Shown: positions 1-8,488 of the stretch, piece by piece
How positions within the stretch are numbered: the stretch's first letter is position 1
Layout: each line of letters starts with the position of its first letter
From: JBMFVE01 sp049966155
GTDB lineage: Bacteria; Bacteroidota; Ignavibacteria; Kryptoniales; JAKASW01
Assembly (NCBI GenBank): GCA_049966155.1
Contig: JBMFVE010000002.1
Location: forward strand, 186,001 to 250,000
Reading direction: 5' to 3'
Length of the DNA stretch: 64,000 nt
Made by a program: the position numbers and the translations under genes
The notes under the pieces: model-generated
Seen by the model: the letters and a program-made list of their open reading frames with translations, nothing else
Told to the model about the DNA's origin: nothing
The model's database searches: none

Positions 1-638
1 TCTGCGTTAAAAGAGCCTGTAATCGTTTGGAGTTCTTGAATTGAGTTATTATTAAGATTGATGTTGCCATATCCGCCGGAATAGAGGTCGTTGACTTCAA
101 CCCCATTAATTATGAAAACAGTTTCATTTGCACGACCGCCTCTCAAATGTAAACCCCCGCTTGCATCCTGTACCACCCCAGATTGAGTTCCCAGTGCCTC
201 CTGTAGGTTTTGCACGGGTAGTGCTTTTATTTGCTGACTTGTTAGAGTCACTGACGATGCTGTGACATCCTTCTGTATCATTGGTCGTCTGGCCACTATT
301 TGCACTTCGGGCAATCCAACGGCTTGTTCCTTCATTGCAAAATTCACCTCGGTTGTCAGGTCAATGTTTACCTGCACATTTGACTCGACAACGGGGGTAT
401 AACCAACTGCTGTAGCACGGACTGTGTAAGTTCCGGGAGGGACATTAATGATAAAATATCTTCCGTTGATATCAGTTGATGCTCCGAGGTTGGTACCCTG
501 GATAATTACAGTTGCACCAACCAGCGGCTCATTTGTAGAGGCATCTTTGACTGTGCCTGCAATTTTTCCTGTCGTGCCTGCCCAGGCAGTCACAGTATAA
601 AAAATAACTCCGATTATCAAAGGATGTAGCCTTAACAT
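1..638 (-). CDS. TonB-dependent receptor with N-terminal carboxypeptidase-like regulatory domain (N-terminal part; continues beyond window)
   Basis: The frame is open from an ATG at 638 to the window edge, giving 212 N-terminal residues. A signal peptide is visible (MLRLHPLIIGVIFYTVTAWA), then a carboxypeptidase-like Ig domain (about 22-110) with the typical GTVKDASTNEPLVGATV pattern. A TonB plug segment follows, with LPVQNLQEALGTQSGV and the LRGGRANETVFIINGVEVND pattern. Family members are outer-membrane gated channels energised by TonB/ExbBD for large nutrients, or SusC-like partners. The substrate cannot be told, because the barrel is missing. An AAGGAG Shine-Dalgarno precedes the ATG. The fragment is cut by the window, not broken. 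Confidence 0.85.
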   Translation of the reverse strand, partial: MLRLHPLIIGVIFYTVTAWAGTTGKIAGTVKDASTNEPLVGATVIIQGTNLGASTDINGRYFIINVPPGTYTVRATAVGYTPVVESNVQVNIDLTTEVNFAMKEQAVGLPEVQIVARRPMIQKDVTASSVTLTSQQIKALPVQNLQEALGTQSGVVQDASGGLHLRGGRANETVFIINGVEVNDLYSGGYGNINLNNNSIQELQTITGSFNA

Positions 639-877
639 TAACTGAACTCCTTGTTTCAATTTGATGTGCATTTTAAGATAGGCCGGTTATCGGGTAGGAA
701 ACTGATTTGTGTTCGATAAAGGAATGAGATTTCGTATCCAATTGGTCTCTATCGCCTCCAGTTTTTGAAAAACAATATTTGTAATTTTTAGAACTATGTC
801 AATACCGGACTTGCAAAAAATTTCTCAAAATTCGAATATCAATAAAATAGAGGCAGGTGTTGTCTGTGTGAACAAAT

Positions 878-907
878 TTGATTATCTTTTTTAAAGTTCA
901 TTAAAAC
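878..907 (+). promoter_or_regulatory. Candidate sigma-70-type promoter of the tRNA-Gly/tRNA-Val pair
   Basis: TTGATT (878-883) is followed after 17-18 bases by TTAAAA/TAAAAC (901-907), just upstream of the first tRNA. The -35 matches other promoters in this window; the -10 is weaker. The rest of 639-916 shows only AT-rich sequence and the upstream region of the TonB-receptor gene. Confidence 0.4.
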
Positions 908-916
908 TTCTGAGAG

Positions 917-988
<72 letters not shown>

Positions 989-999
989 CAGTTTAAAGT

Positions 1000-1077
1000 G
1001 GGCAGTTAGCTCAGCTGGTTCAGAGCGTGTGCCTTACAAGCACAAGGTCAGAGGTTCGACTCCTCTACTGCCCACCA
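1000..1077 (+). tRNA. tRNA-Val (anticodon TAC)
   Basis: Acceptor stem GGGCAGT/ACTGCCC, anticodon stem TGTGC/GCACA with loop CTTACAA, and T loop TTCGACT. The anticodon TAC reads Val codons. This is the only tRNA in the window with an encoded CCA end (1075-1077). It ends 23 nt from the convergent enolase stop codon. Confidence 0.95.
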
Positions 1078-1100
1078 GATTCTTTCGGAGAACTTCGTAT

Positions 1101-2393
1101 TTATTTAAAAATTTCTCCTCCAGCAAATCTTGCTGCTCTGCCCAACTCCTTTTCTATTCGCATTAGTTGATTGAATTTTTCAACCCTTTCACCTCGACAT
1201 CCACTCCCTGTTTTAAGCTGTCCAGCACCAACAGCTACTGTCAGATCAGCAATGATAGTATCGACGGTTTCACCACTGCGATGGGATACAAATGCCTTAT
1301 ATCCATTTTTGTAGGCCAGTTCAATTGTCTCAAGAGTTTCTGTAACAGTTCCTATCTGATTTAATTTTATCAATATGGAGTTTGCAACTTTTTTCTCAAT
1401 TGCCTTTGCAAGAATTGTCTTATTTGTGCAAAAGATGTCATCTCCAACGAGCTCTATTTTGTTCCCAAGGGCTGCTGTGAGCTCCATCCAGCCCTGCCAG
1501 TCGTTTTCCGCAAGTCCATCCTCAATTGAAACAATTGGATACTGTCTAACCCAGTTTTCCCATAGTTTAATCATGTCTTCACTTGATTTCTTTTCCTTGC
1601 TACTCTTAAACATTACATATTTGCCGCCACGGCCTCCTTCTGTCCCTTCCCAGAGCTCACTTGCTGCGGGGTCTAAGCACAGTGATACGTCCTTACCCGG
1701 TGCATATCCAGCCTTTGTGATTGCTTCAAGAATTACTTCGACTGCTTCTTCATTTGATTTGAGGTCGGGGGCAAAACCACCCTCATCTCCAACCCCTGTA
1801 TTAAGCCCTTTTTGTTTTAAAACAGATTTCAGGGTATGAAACACCTCTTCGCCCATTCTAATAGCCTCACTAAATGATTTTGCGTTATGCGGTGCTATCA
1901 TAAATTCCTGAAAATCCACATTGTTGTCAGCGTGTTTGCCTCCATTGATTATATTCATGCATGGAACAGGAAGAAGATTTGAATTTACTCCTCCAATGTA
2001 ACGGTACAGCGGGACGCCGGCACTTTGTGCACATGCTCTCAAGTATGCCATTGAAACACCGAGAATTGCATTTGCCCCCAGTATTTTCTTATTGGCAGTT
2101 CCGTCCAATTCAATCAAGAAATAGTCTAATTCTTTCTGAGAACTGAAATCACGTTTTGTTATAGACGGTCCGATTTTTTTTACAACGTTTTCAACTGCTT
2201 TACGGACACCTTTTCCGTTGTACCTCTTTTTGTCATTGTCCCTAAGTTCATAAGCTTCTCTCTCTCCTGTTGAAGCGCCACTGGGCACCATTGCACGTGC
2301 TGTCGTACCATCTTCAAGGGTAAGATTGACTTCAACTGTCGGATTCCCTCTTGAATCAAGAATTTCTAATGCATCTAACGATTTAATTTTCAT
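1101..2393 (-). CDS. eno: Enolase (phosphopyruvate hydratase)
   Basis: Converts 2-phosphoglycerate to phosphoenolpyruvate in glycolysis; cytosolic and Mg-dependent. At 430 residues it is full length. Visible family motifs are the N-terminal EILDSRGNPTVEV, the substrate loop SGASTGEREAYELRD, GDEGGFAP with the acid/base Glu, the Mg-binding acids in SIEDGLAENDWQGW and VGDDIFCTN, the signature ILIKLNQIGTVTET, and SHRSGET near the end. The start has an AAGGAG site 5 nt upstream and a promoter at 2421-2449, so it looks monocistronic. It ends convergently against tRNA-Val. Confidence 0.98.
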   Translation of the reverse strand: MKIKSLDALEILDSRGNPTVEVNLTLEDGTTARAMVPSGASTGEREAYELRDNDKKRYNGKGVRKAVENVVKKIGPSITKRDFSSQKELDYFLIELDGTANKKILGANAILGVSMAYLRACAQSAGVPLYRYIGGVNSNLLPVPCMNIINGGKHADNNVDFQEFMIAPHNAKSFSEAIRMGEEVFHTLKSVLKQKGLNTGVGDEGGFAPDLKSNEEAVEVILEAITKAGYAPGKDVSLCLDPAASELWEGTEGGRGGKYVMFKSSKEKKSSEDMIKLWENWVRQYPIVSIEDGLAENDWQGWMELTAALGNKIELVGDDIFCTNKTILAKAIEKKVANSILIKLNQIGTVTETLETIELAYKNGYKAFVSHRSGETVDTIIADLTVAVGAGQLKTGSGCRGERVEKFNQLMRIEKELGRAARFAGGEIFK

Positions 2394-2420
2394 TTTTGCT
2401 CCTTGTTATTTTTTCAAAAT

Positions 2421-2449
2421 AAAATACGAACGAAAAAAAGTGCATTCAA
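2421..2449 (-). promoter_or_regulatory. Predicted sigma-70-type promoter of eno
   Basis: Read on the minus strand: TTGAAT (2444-2449), a 17-nt spacer, then TATTTT (2421-2426). The predicted start leaves a leader of about 20 nt containing the eno Shine-Dalgarno. Confidence 0.55.
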
Positions 2450-2464
2450 TTTCAGACCTGTCGG

Positions 2465-5083
2465 TTAATTGTTAGTGTTCACAGTAGGAATTTCAACACC
2501 AATTCGAAAGTAAAATGTAAGAGGTGTCGTTCTGTCCTTTATCTTCCCCTCTCTAGCAGGATAAATTGCCTTACCCAGGCTAAATACAGCCGGGCCTACT
2601 GGTGTAGCAAAGCCAAGCGATGCCCCAATCCCCTGTTTGAGGGTTTTCAATATTACGTTCTGCTGCTGCGCCCACACATCGCCCATGTCGAACCTTCCCG
2701 ATAAATAGGTGTCAAAAAAGATTTTGAAGGGGAGTTTTACCCTGAGCTCCAGGCTTGCCAGCAATATCTGTCTCCCCCTTAAGGCGTCCTGCCGCAGTCC
2801 GAAGAAAAGATCCTGTCCACCCAGGCTAAATTGTCTTGAGAGGGGCAAATTAACATCTCCAAAACCAAACATGTAATGCTGTCTGAATGTAAAATTAGCA
2901 AATAATGTTGAGTATGATTCATAGTTAAAGAAAATCTTCGAAAAATTCGTTTGACTGTTCAAACCTTTAAGTGATATTGTTAGATAGGCATTGCTCAATA
3001 TTCCACTTTCAGGAAAACCGGATTTATCCCTTGTATCCACGGCAGAGGAAAATGAAATGTCAACAATTCTTAGAGAAGGCTGCGCAGCAAAATTATTAAT
3101 TACTTTTATTTTATCCCATCCGTAGGACAAAGCTACACTGACCATTCCAAATCTTTTCAATTGTGTGCCAACACTCAGTGAATATCCTGAGCGAATGATT
3201 CTGTATTCACCGTTGACCACCCTGTCCCATGTAGATTGGTCTTCACCTGTAAAGGTATCAACGAAATTATAAACGTCCTGAAAACCTGTAAACAAATGGA
3301 ACCCATACGTCAGTTCAGTGTTCCAGAGCCGTGTTGTACCAATTGACCCGTCTAAAATCCTGTTTCGAGACCCTCCTGCAAAAAAAAGTCCTACGCGTGT
3401 TCCCGATCCAAACAAATCGTCGTCAGATATAGAAAGAAATGCCTGTCCATTTCTCTCGTTATCAGCTCTCAGTCCAAATCTAATGAGCCTGGAACTCTTT
3501 TCAGTTACATTAATTATAACATCAGTGCCCTGCAAAAACGAAGTTTTCAGGAGTACCTGGCTAAATAAATTTGTGCTATATATGTTTTCTATCCCCTGTA
3601 TGGCCTTACCTGTTTCAAATATGTCGTTTGTCCGAAGAGGGAATTCCCTGCGAATAATATAATCCTTTGCGACAGAATTTCCTTCGACTTTCACGTCGCT
3701 TATTTTGCCTTCGTTAGTTTTAATTTTAAGTAAATGCTCTGGATAATTGTAGCTGACAGCTGTAATTCTTGCCAACCCAAGCCCATGCGAACGATATATC
3801 CACATCACCTTTTCACAGAGACTGTCTATTTCATGAGGAAAAATCTTTTTACCAATTGACTGGCGAAAAGGCCTAACCAGTATAGAGTCAGGTAAAACTG
3901 CGTTACCATCAAACGAGACTGAGTCAATTTGAAGGAGGGAGTCAAACATTGGTAAATTTGTATCATTTGATTTACCTGGAGGCAGCTCGGAAAATCCATA
4001 TTTACCTGCAACCTCTTTACTGAGCAGAGAATCTATTCTTTTTATGGAAGCTCGAGCAGCAATTCTCCCTGCATTTATCATTGAATCAATATCTGAAAAA
4101 TCAGATGCAAAATGGTTTCCCAGGTGAGGTCGGATAACAACATCTGCTTTTTCCAATTGAAGTCGATTCGACAGCTGCATCATTATGCTTGTTACCTGGT
4201 CAAGAGCATCCCATGGGTTGTCTATTGAAGATTCGGGTCGGAGAGGGCTCGTTGTATTGACTGCAATTACAACATCTGCTCCTGCATCTTTAGCAACATC
4301 TACAGGGACATTGGAGATGAGTCCACCGTCGACCAGTTGCATAGAATCAGTTTGTAAAGGAGTAAATACTACCGGGACAGTGGCACTTGCTCGCATCGCC
4401 TGAGCAAGATCACCTTTTGAAATCACAATCCTCTTACCGGTTACAATATCTGTGGCAACTGCACGAAATGGTACTTTTAATTCATCAAAGGAGCGGACAG
4501 CGTGATATGGGGCATTGAGAACAAGTTCAGTGAGAACAGTGGTCAGTTTCTGTCCACTTATAAGAGAAGATGGAAGTACTGGCTGCAATCCATTGAGCCT
4601 GATTACAAGGAAGCTTTGTTCTTCTGCTTGCTTTTGTTGCAGAAAAAGATCGCTTCGGCGCACCTGATCAGAAAGTGTCAGTATGTCATTCCAATTAATT
4701 TTATGAGCAATAGAGTCAAGTTGATCAGCGTCGTAACCGCAAGCATACAGTCCACCGATTATACTCCCCATGCTCGTTCCGACTATCAGGTCAATGGGGA
4801 TCTTTGCCTTTTCAAATTCCTCAAGTACACCAATTTGTGAAATGCCTCTTGAACCTCCTCCAGATAGGACAAGGGCGACTTTTGGATGTCTTTGTTCAAT
4901 GTAATGGAAGAATTTTCCCCCAATTTGTGTCTGTTTTGTCTGTGATAAAGCAGGGTAGCAAAGAAGCAATAAACTGACAGGTAAAAGTAGTCTTACGTGA
5001 TTGATGCGCAATGAAAAACAGATAAAAAAATGAAACAGTTTATATCGGGATAACGGTGCTTTCAGTTTTACTTTGCTTATCAT
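2465..5083 (-). CDS. Patatin-like phospholipase with POTRA and Omp85-type beta-barrel (type Vd autotransporter-like)
   Basis: 872 residues. The patatin domain (about 67-290) has the oxyanion loop GGGSRG (75-80), the nucleophile elbow GTSMG (Ser104) and the catalytic DGG (Asp252). A POTRA-like segment (about 440-540, SDVKVEGNSV) and a C-terminal 16-strand-type surface-antigen barrel follow, with FSLGG...GLR...GRQ and the final F-type strand. This order matches PlpD-like type Vd proteins, in which an outer-membrane barrel carries a lipase passenger. The secretory signal lies unusually deep (hydrophobic 32-45, cleavage after PALSQ near 48), behind a basic 30-residue lead. A TTG at codon 25 could be the true start, but it has no clear ribosome site. 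The substrate is unknown. Confidence 0.9.
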   Translation of the reverse strand: MISKVKLKAPLSRYKLFHFFICFSLRINHVRLLLPVSLLLLCYPALSQTKQTQIGGKFFHYIEQRHPKVALVLSGGGSRGISQIGVLEEFEKAKIPIDLIVGTSMGSIIGGLYACGYDADQLDSIAHKINWNDILTLSDQVRRSDLFLQQKQAEEQSFLVIRLNGLQPVLPSSLISGQKLTTVLTELVLNAPYHAVRSFDELKVPFRAVATDIVTGKRIVISKGDLAQAMRASATVPVVFTPLQTDSMQLVDGGLISNVPVDVAKDAGADVVIAVNTTSPLRPESSIDNPWDALDQVTSIMMQLSNRLQLEKADVVIRPHLGNHFASDFSDIDSMINAGRIAARASIKRIDSLLSKEVAGKYGFSELPPGKSNDTNLPMFDSLLQIDSVSFDGNAVLPDSILVRPFRQSIGKKIFPHEIDSLCEKVMWIYRSHGLGLARITAVSYNYPEHLLKIKTNEGKISDVKVEGNSVAKDYIIRREFPLRTNDIFETGKAIQGIENIYSTNLFSQVLLKTSFLQGTDVIINVTEKSSRLIRFGLRADNERNGQAFLSISDDDLFGSGTRVGLFFAGGSRNRILDGSIGTTRLWNTELTYGFHLFTGFQDVYNFVDTFTGEDQSTWDRVVNGEYRIIRSGYSLSVGTQLKRFGMVSVALSYGWDKIKVINNFAAQPSLRIVDISFSSAVDTRDKSGFPESGILSNAYLTISLKGLNSQTNFSKIFFNYESYSTLFANFTFRQHYMFGFGDVNLPLSRQFSLGGQDLFFGLRQDALRGRQILLASLELRVKLPFKIFFDTYLSGRFDMGDVWAQQQNVILKTLKQGIGASLGFATPVGPAVFSLGKAIYPAREGKIKDRTTPLTFYFRIGVEIPTVNTNN

Positions 5084-5104
5084 CGGGAGATTTCAGTAAT
5101 TGCG

Positions 5105-5123
5105 AGATATTTTGAAAATATCT
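5105..5123 (-). repeat. Perfect 19-bp AT-rich inverted repeat upstream of the patatin gene
   Basis: AGATATTTT-G-AAAATATCT, with 9-bp arms around a central base, flanked by GCG/CGC that could extend the stem over a small bulge. It lies between the end of tRNA-Arg and the patatin start codon (22 nt away). It could be an operator for the patatin gene or a processing/termination hairpin for the tRNA. Its function is not established. Confidence 0.5.
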
Positions 5124-5144
5124 GTCGCTATTAAAGTAAATGCG

Positions 5145-5218
5145 CGGGCATGGTGGGACTCGAACCCACAGCCTCTGGCTCCGGAGGCCAACGCTCTATC
5201 CAATTGAGCTACATGCCC
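5145..5218 (-). tRNA. tRNA-Arg (anticodon CCG)
   Basis: A 74-nt cloverleaf read on the minus strand: acceptor GGGCATG/CATGCCC, anticodon stem TTGGC/GCCAG around CTCCGGA (anticodon CCG, reads CGG), and T arm GTGGG-TTCGAGT-CCCAC. Discriminator G; CCA not encoded. Confidence 0.95.
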
Positions 5219-5253
5219 ATATAGAATCCAAGCATTTAATTTCTGTGCTAATT

Positions 5254-5282
5254 AATTTAACACGCTCCCGATGCTCAATCAA
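5254..5282 (-). promoter_or_regulatory. Predicted promoter of tRNA-Arg
   Basis: On the minus strand, TTGATT (5277-5282), 17 nt, TAAATT (5254-5259). It ends about 35 nt before the tRNA 5' end and begins right at the end of the LolD-like gene. Confidence 0.5.
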
Positions 5283-5283
5283 A

Positions 5284-5982
5284 CTATTTTGCATGGATGT
5301 TTATAGTTCCATCCTGAATTTTCATTACACGACCAGCCAGCCTTTTTAAATCTTCATTATGTGTTGCAATTACAAAAGTTGTTCCATGAGAACGATTGAG
5401 GTCAACAAGGAGTGAATGAAGTGCAGAAGCATTTTCCGTATCAAGGTTTCCTGAAGGTTCGTCAGCCAATATTATCCCTGGATCGTTCATCATAGCTCTG
5501 GCTACAGCAACCCTCTGCTGCTCTCCACCGCTCAATTCTGCCGGTCGATGATTGAGTCTTTCCGATAAGCCAACTTCAGAAAGCAAAACCTCCGCCTTTG
5601 CTTTCACTTCACTCATTTTCTTCCCGGCAATTAATGCTGGCATCATAACATTTTCCAGTGCAGTAAATTCCGGGAGTAAGTGGTGAAATTGAAAGACAAA
5701 ACCAATTTCACCGCTTCTGAATTTTGCAAGCTTATCGTCATTCAATGAAAAAACGTCAATGCCGGAAATATACACCTTACCGGATGTTGGTCTGTCAAGT
5801 GTACCAAGTATGTGAAGGAGTGTGCTCTTCCCTGCTCCTGATGCACCAATTATGGCAACTATCTCTCCACGAGCAATTTCCAGATTTATCCCTCTCAGGA
5901 CCCGAAGTTCATTATGGTTCATAAAATAACTTTTAAAAAGGTCAACGCATTTTAAGATTGTTTCCAAGGATATCACTCCCAT
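5284..5982 (-). CDS. lolD: LolD-like lipoprotein-releasing ABC transporter ATPase
   Basis: 232 residues: an ABC ATPase with Walker A GASGAGKST, signature LSGGEQQRVAVARAM, Walker B IILADEPSGNLD and the switch His in ATHNED. FQFHHLLPEF, between the Q-loop and the signature, is typical of LolD/MacB-class ATPases. It would drive extraction of outer-membrane lipoproteins from the inner membrane, together with the two permeases just upstream. It overlaps the previous gene by 10 nt. A TTG at 5967 with GGGAG eight bases upstream is an alternative start. Other FtsX-family transport roles cannot be excluded. Confidence 0.85.
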   Translation of the reverse strand: MGVISLETILKCVDLFKSYFMNHNELRVLRGINLEIARGEIVAIIGASGAGKSTLLHILGTLDRPTSGKVYISGIDVFSLNDDKLAKFRSGEIGFVFQFHHLLPEFTALENVMMPALIAGKKMSEVKAKAEVLLSEVGLSERLNHRPAELSGGEQQRVAVARAMMNDPGIILADEPSGNLDTENASALHSLLVDLNRSHGTTFVIATHNEDLKRLAGRVMKIQDGTINIHAK

Positions 5983-7211
5983 CTAACTGCATCTGCAGGA
6001 TTAATTTCCGCAGCACGTTTAGCAGGATATAAAGCGGCAAGTGAACAAATTAAGATTGCTATTGAAGCAACGATAAAAAAGTCAGACAAATGCATTTCAA
6101 CAGGGAGTGCAGGGATTATGTATACTGTCGTATCGAGCTTGAAAAGATGAAATTTAATTTGTGCCTCACCGACGAGAAACCCCACAAGACTACCAGCGAC
6201 ACTTCCTACAAGTCCTATAGCAAGTCCTTCATACAAATAAATTTTCACTATACCACGGTTGGTAGCACCCATGGCTTTAAGGGCGCCTATTTCACGGCGC
6301 TTTTCGATCACTGTCATACTGATTGAACCGAGTATATTAAATGCAGCTACCAGGATTATTAATGATAGGACTGTATAAGCGACAATTCTTTCAATGGTCA
6401 TCATCCTGTATAAATCTCTGTGGAGGTCATACCACGTTTCAACTCGCACTGCCGGGTACTCCTTCTGAAGTAATGCTTTAATATGATCGGCGTCACTGAT
6501 AGTTTTCAATCGAATGTCAATGCCATTGACCATATTTGAATTTACAGTTGTCCCGGGAGAAGCAAACAACCCCTGGGAACTGGACAAATTGACAAATGCG
6601 TAATAGCCATCATAGTCTTTGTTTTTAGACTGGTATATACCGCATACTACAAACTTCTGAACGCGGGGTTGGTAGAACTGAGTCAGGCTCAGTTCGAGCC
6701 CCGCCGGACTTATTACAGCAACAGTATCCCCAACAATTGCACCAAGAGCATCAGCCAGTGATATGCCAATAAGTATCTCGTTTGTCTTCCCGGGTCTCAA
6801 GAAATGGCCAAGTACTACAGATTTGCTGAGGCTTGAGACCTTTTGATTACTTGCGGGTACAATGCCCTTTATATACACTGCACGGTTAATATTTCCCGAA
6901 ACAATCATTGCCTTGCCACTTAAAAAAGGGGTAGCACTCTCAACATCATTTAACTTTTCAACGTGTGAAAGAATCGAGGAGGCATCAGGCAGACGGTCAC
7001 CCGAGGAAGCTGTTATGCGAACATGAGGATCGAAGTTTACGAGAATTTGAGTTACAATACCCTGAAATCCGTTAAAAACAGATATTACGATAATCAGTGC
7101 AGCAGTTCCTATGATTACCCCCAGAAGGGAAATTAAAGAAATTGCTGAGATAGATGAGATTTTTCGTTTCGTTTTTAGATATCTCAATGATATAAATGAG
7201 GAATACGACAT
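5973..7211 (-). CDS. LolC/LolE-family FtsX-type permease (second of pair)
   Basis: 412 residues with the MacB/FtsX layout: one N-terminal membrane helix (about 24-48), a large periplasmic MacB-PCD-like domain, then three C-terminal helices. The cytoplasmic coupling motif ERRREIGALKAMGATNRGI sits after the second helix. It probably forms a heterodimer with the upstream permease, powered by the LolD-like ATPase. Its start shares one base with the preceding stop (TGATG), indicating translational coupling. Sequence alone does not say whether it is the LolC- or LolE-like partner. Confidence 0.85.
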   Translation of the reverse strand: MSYSSFISLRYLKTKRKISSISAISLISLLGVIIGTAALIIVISVFNGFQGIVTQILVNFDPHVRITASSGDRLPDASSILSHVEKLNDVESATPFLSGKAMIVSGNINRAVYIKGIVPASNQKVSSLSKSVVLGHFLRPGKTNEILIGISLADALGAIVGDTVAVISPAGLELSLTQFYQPRVQKFVVCGIYQSKNKDYDGYYAFVNLSSSQGLFASPGTTVNSNMVNGIDIRLKTISDADHIKALLQKEYPAVRVETWYDLHRDLYRMMTIERIVAYTVLSLIILVAAFNILGSISMTVIEKRREIGALKAMGATNRGIVKIYLYEGLAIGLVGSVAGSLVGFLVGEAQIKFHLFKLDTTVYIIPALPVEMHLSDFFIVASIAILICSLAALYPAKRAAEINPADAVRWE

Positions 7212-8476
7212 CAGTAAAATCTCACGGATTCAACAGGATTTAAATTGGCAGCTGTCCTCGCAGGGATGTAAGAGGCCAGCAGACACAAGATCAGAGCAAT
7301 GCCGTTCACCAGAAGAAAATCGAACGGATTTATTGAAATCGGTACGGTGTTCATAAAATAAACATCGCCTGGTACATTGATGACATTGAAATGCATCTGG
7401 AGTTCAAGTAGAATGAGCGCTCCAAGAGTGCCAATGGTTGATCCCAGCAAACCAATTAGTTCTCCCTGGATTAAAAAAATTGCAGTTATTTTCCATTTTG
7501 TAGCTCCTAACGTCGCCAGGATACCAACATCACTCATTTTTTCAAGGACAATCATCAGGAGCGTTCCAACAAGATTGAAGGATGCGACTATTATAATCAG
7601 AGCTATTATAATTGGGATTGGTTTTTTTTGAAGCTCAATCCATGCAAAGAGGTTTCTGTAGGTTTGATACATCGTCTGTGGATAAAATGGATACCCAAGC
7701 GAATTTTCAAGCGATTTTGCTGTTTCCCCTATTAAATTTAAATCCTTAACCATTACATCAAATCCAGATACACTATTCTCTGGCATTTCGAAAAGATAGG
7801 CTGCTGCATTTAAATTTGTATAGACATAGATTTCATCGTAATCAGACAGACCTGTCTCGTAAACCCCTGTGACAACAAAAGGCAGAACTCGCGGAGTATT
7901 TAATGGTGACGGCAAGCCGTTTATGCCAAAAATAAATACAGTATCTCCCACGGTGATATTTAACCTCCTTGCCAGACGGGCTCCAACCAGAAGTGTATTT
8001 AACCCACCAAGTCGGGACAAAAAGTATTTTCCCGACACGATATCATACCTGAGTTGTGAGTTATCTAATGAGGAATCTATGCCTTTAAGGAGTACCCCGT
8101 CTGTGTTAGAAATCAGGTTTCCGCGTGAAGAGGTTACGCGAAGCATCGCCTCATGAGAGATAAAAGGCGAAACGGACTTCACATTGCTGTTGGAAGCAAT
8201 AATCTGGATCGCTTCTTTATAATCTGGAAGTGGTACTCTTTCGAATCCCTGTATTTCTATATTAGAAGTAAAATTAGACACATTCTGGGTTATTTTTTGC
8301 TGAAAGCCATTCAGAATTGATATTGTGATCAGCAGGGCCATTATGCCAATGGCCAATCCCGCAACTGCAAATATCGATAGGAATGAAATAAATCTTTTGT
8401 TTTTTCTTGATTTAAAAAAACGGCCAGCTATGAGAAACGGAAATGATATCATATTAAGAATCGCATTCTGGCTCAT
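7211..8476 (-). CDS. LolC/LolE-family FtsX-type permease (first of pair)
   Basis: 421 residues, with the same four-helix plan as its neighbour: helix about 30-55, a periplasmic domain, a coupling loop with EKMSDVGILATLGATKWKI, and the C-terminal SYIPARTAANLNPVESVRFY motif of the family. It lies 12 nt after prfB. Being clearly a paralogue of the next gene, it points to a true heteromeric LolCDE-like complex rather than a single LolF-type permease. Confidence 0.85.
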   Translation of the reverse strand: MSQNAILNMISFPFLIAGRFFKSRKNKRFISFLSIFAVAGLAIGIMALLITISILNGFQQKITQNVSNFTSNIEIQGFERVPLPDYKEAIQIIASNSNVKSVSPFISHEAMLRVTSSRGNLISNTDGVLLKGIDSSLDNSQLRYDIVSGKYFLSRLGGLNTLLVGARLARRLNITVGDTVFIFGINGLPSPLNTPRVLPFVVTGVYETGLSDYDEIYVYTNLNAAAYLFEMPENSVSGFDVMVKDLNLIGETAKSLENSLGYPFYPQTMYQTYRNLFAWIELQKKPIPIIIALIIIVASFNLVGTLLMIVLEKMSDVGILATLGATKWKITAIFLIQGELIGLLGSTIGTLGALILLELQMHFNVINVPGDVYFMNTVPISINPFDFLLVNGIALILCLLASYIPARTAANLNPVESVRFY

Positions 8477-8488
8477 TCATAAATTCAC

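Noticed and set aside
1375..1839. 154-aa plus-strand ORF opposite eno
   Set aside because: It is an antisense shadow of a strongly conserved gene. It has no ribosome site or domain.
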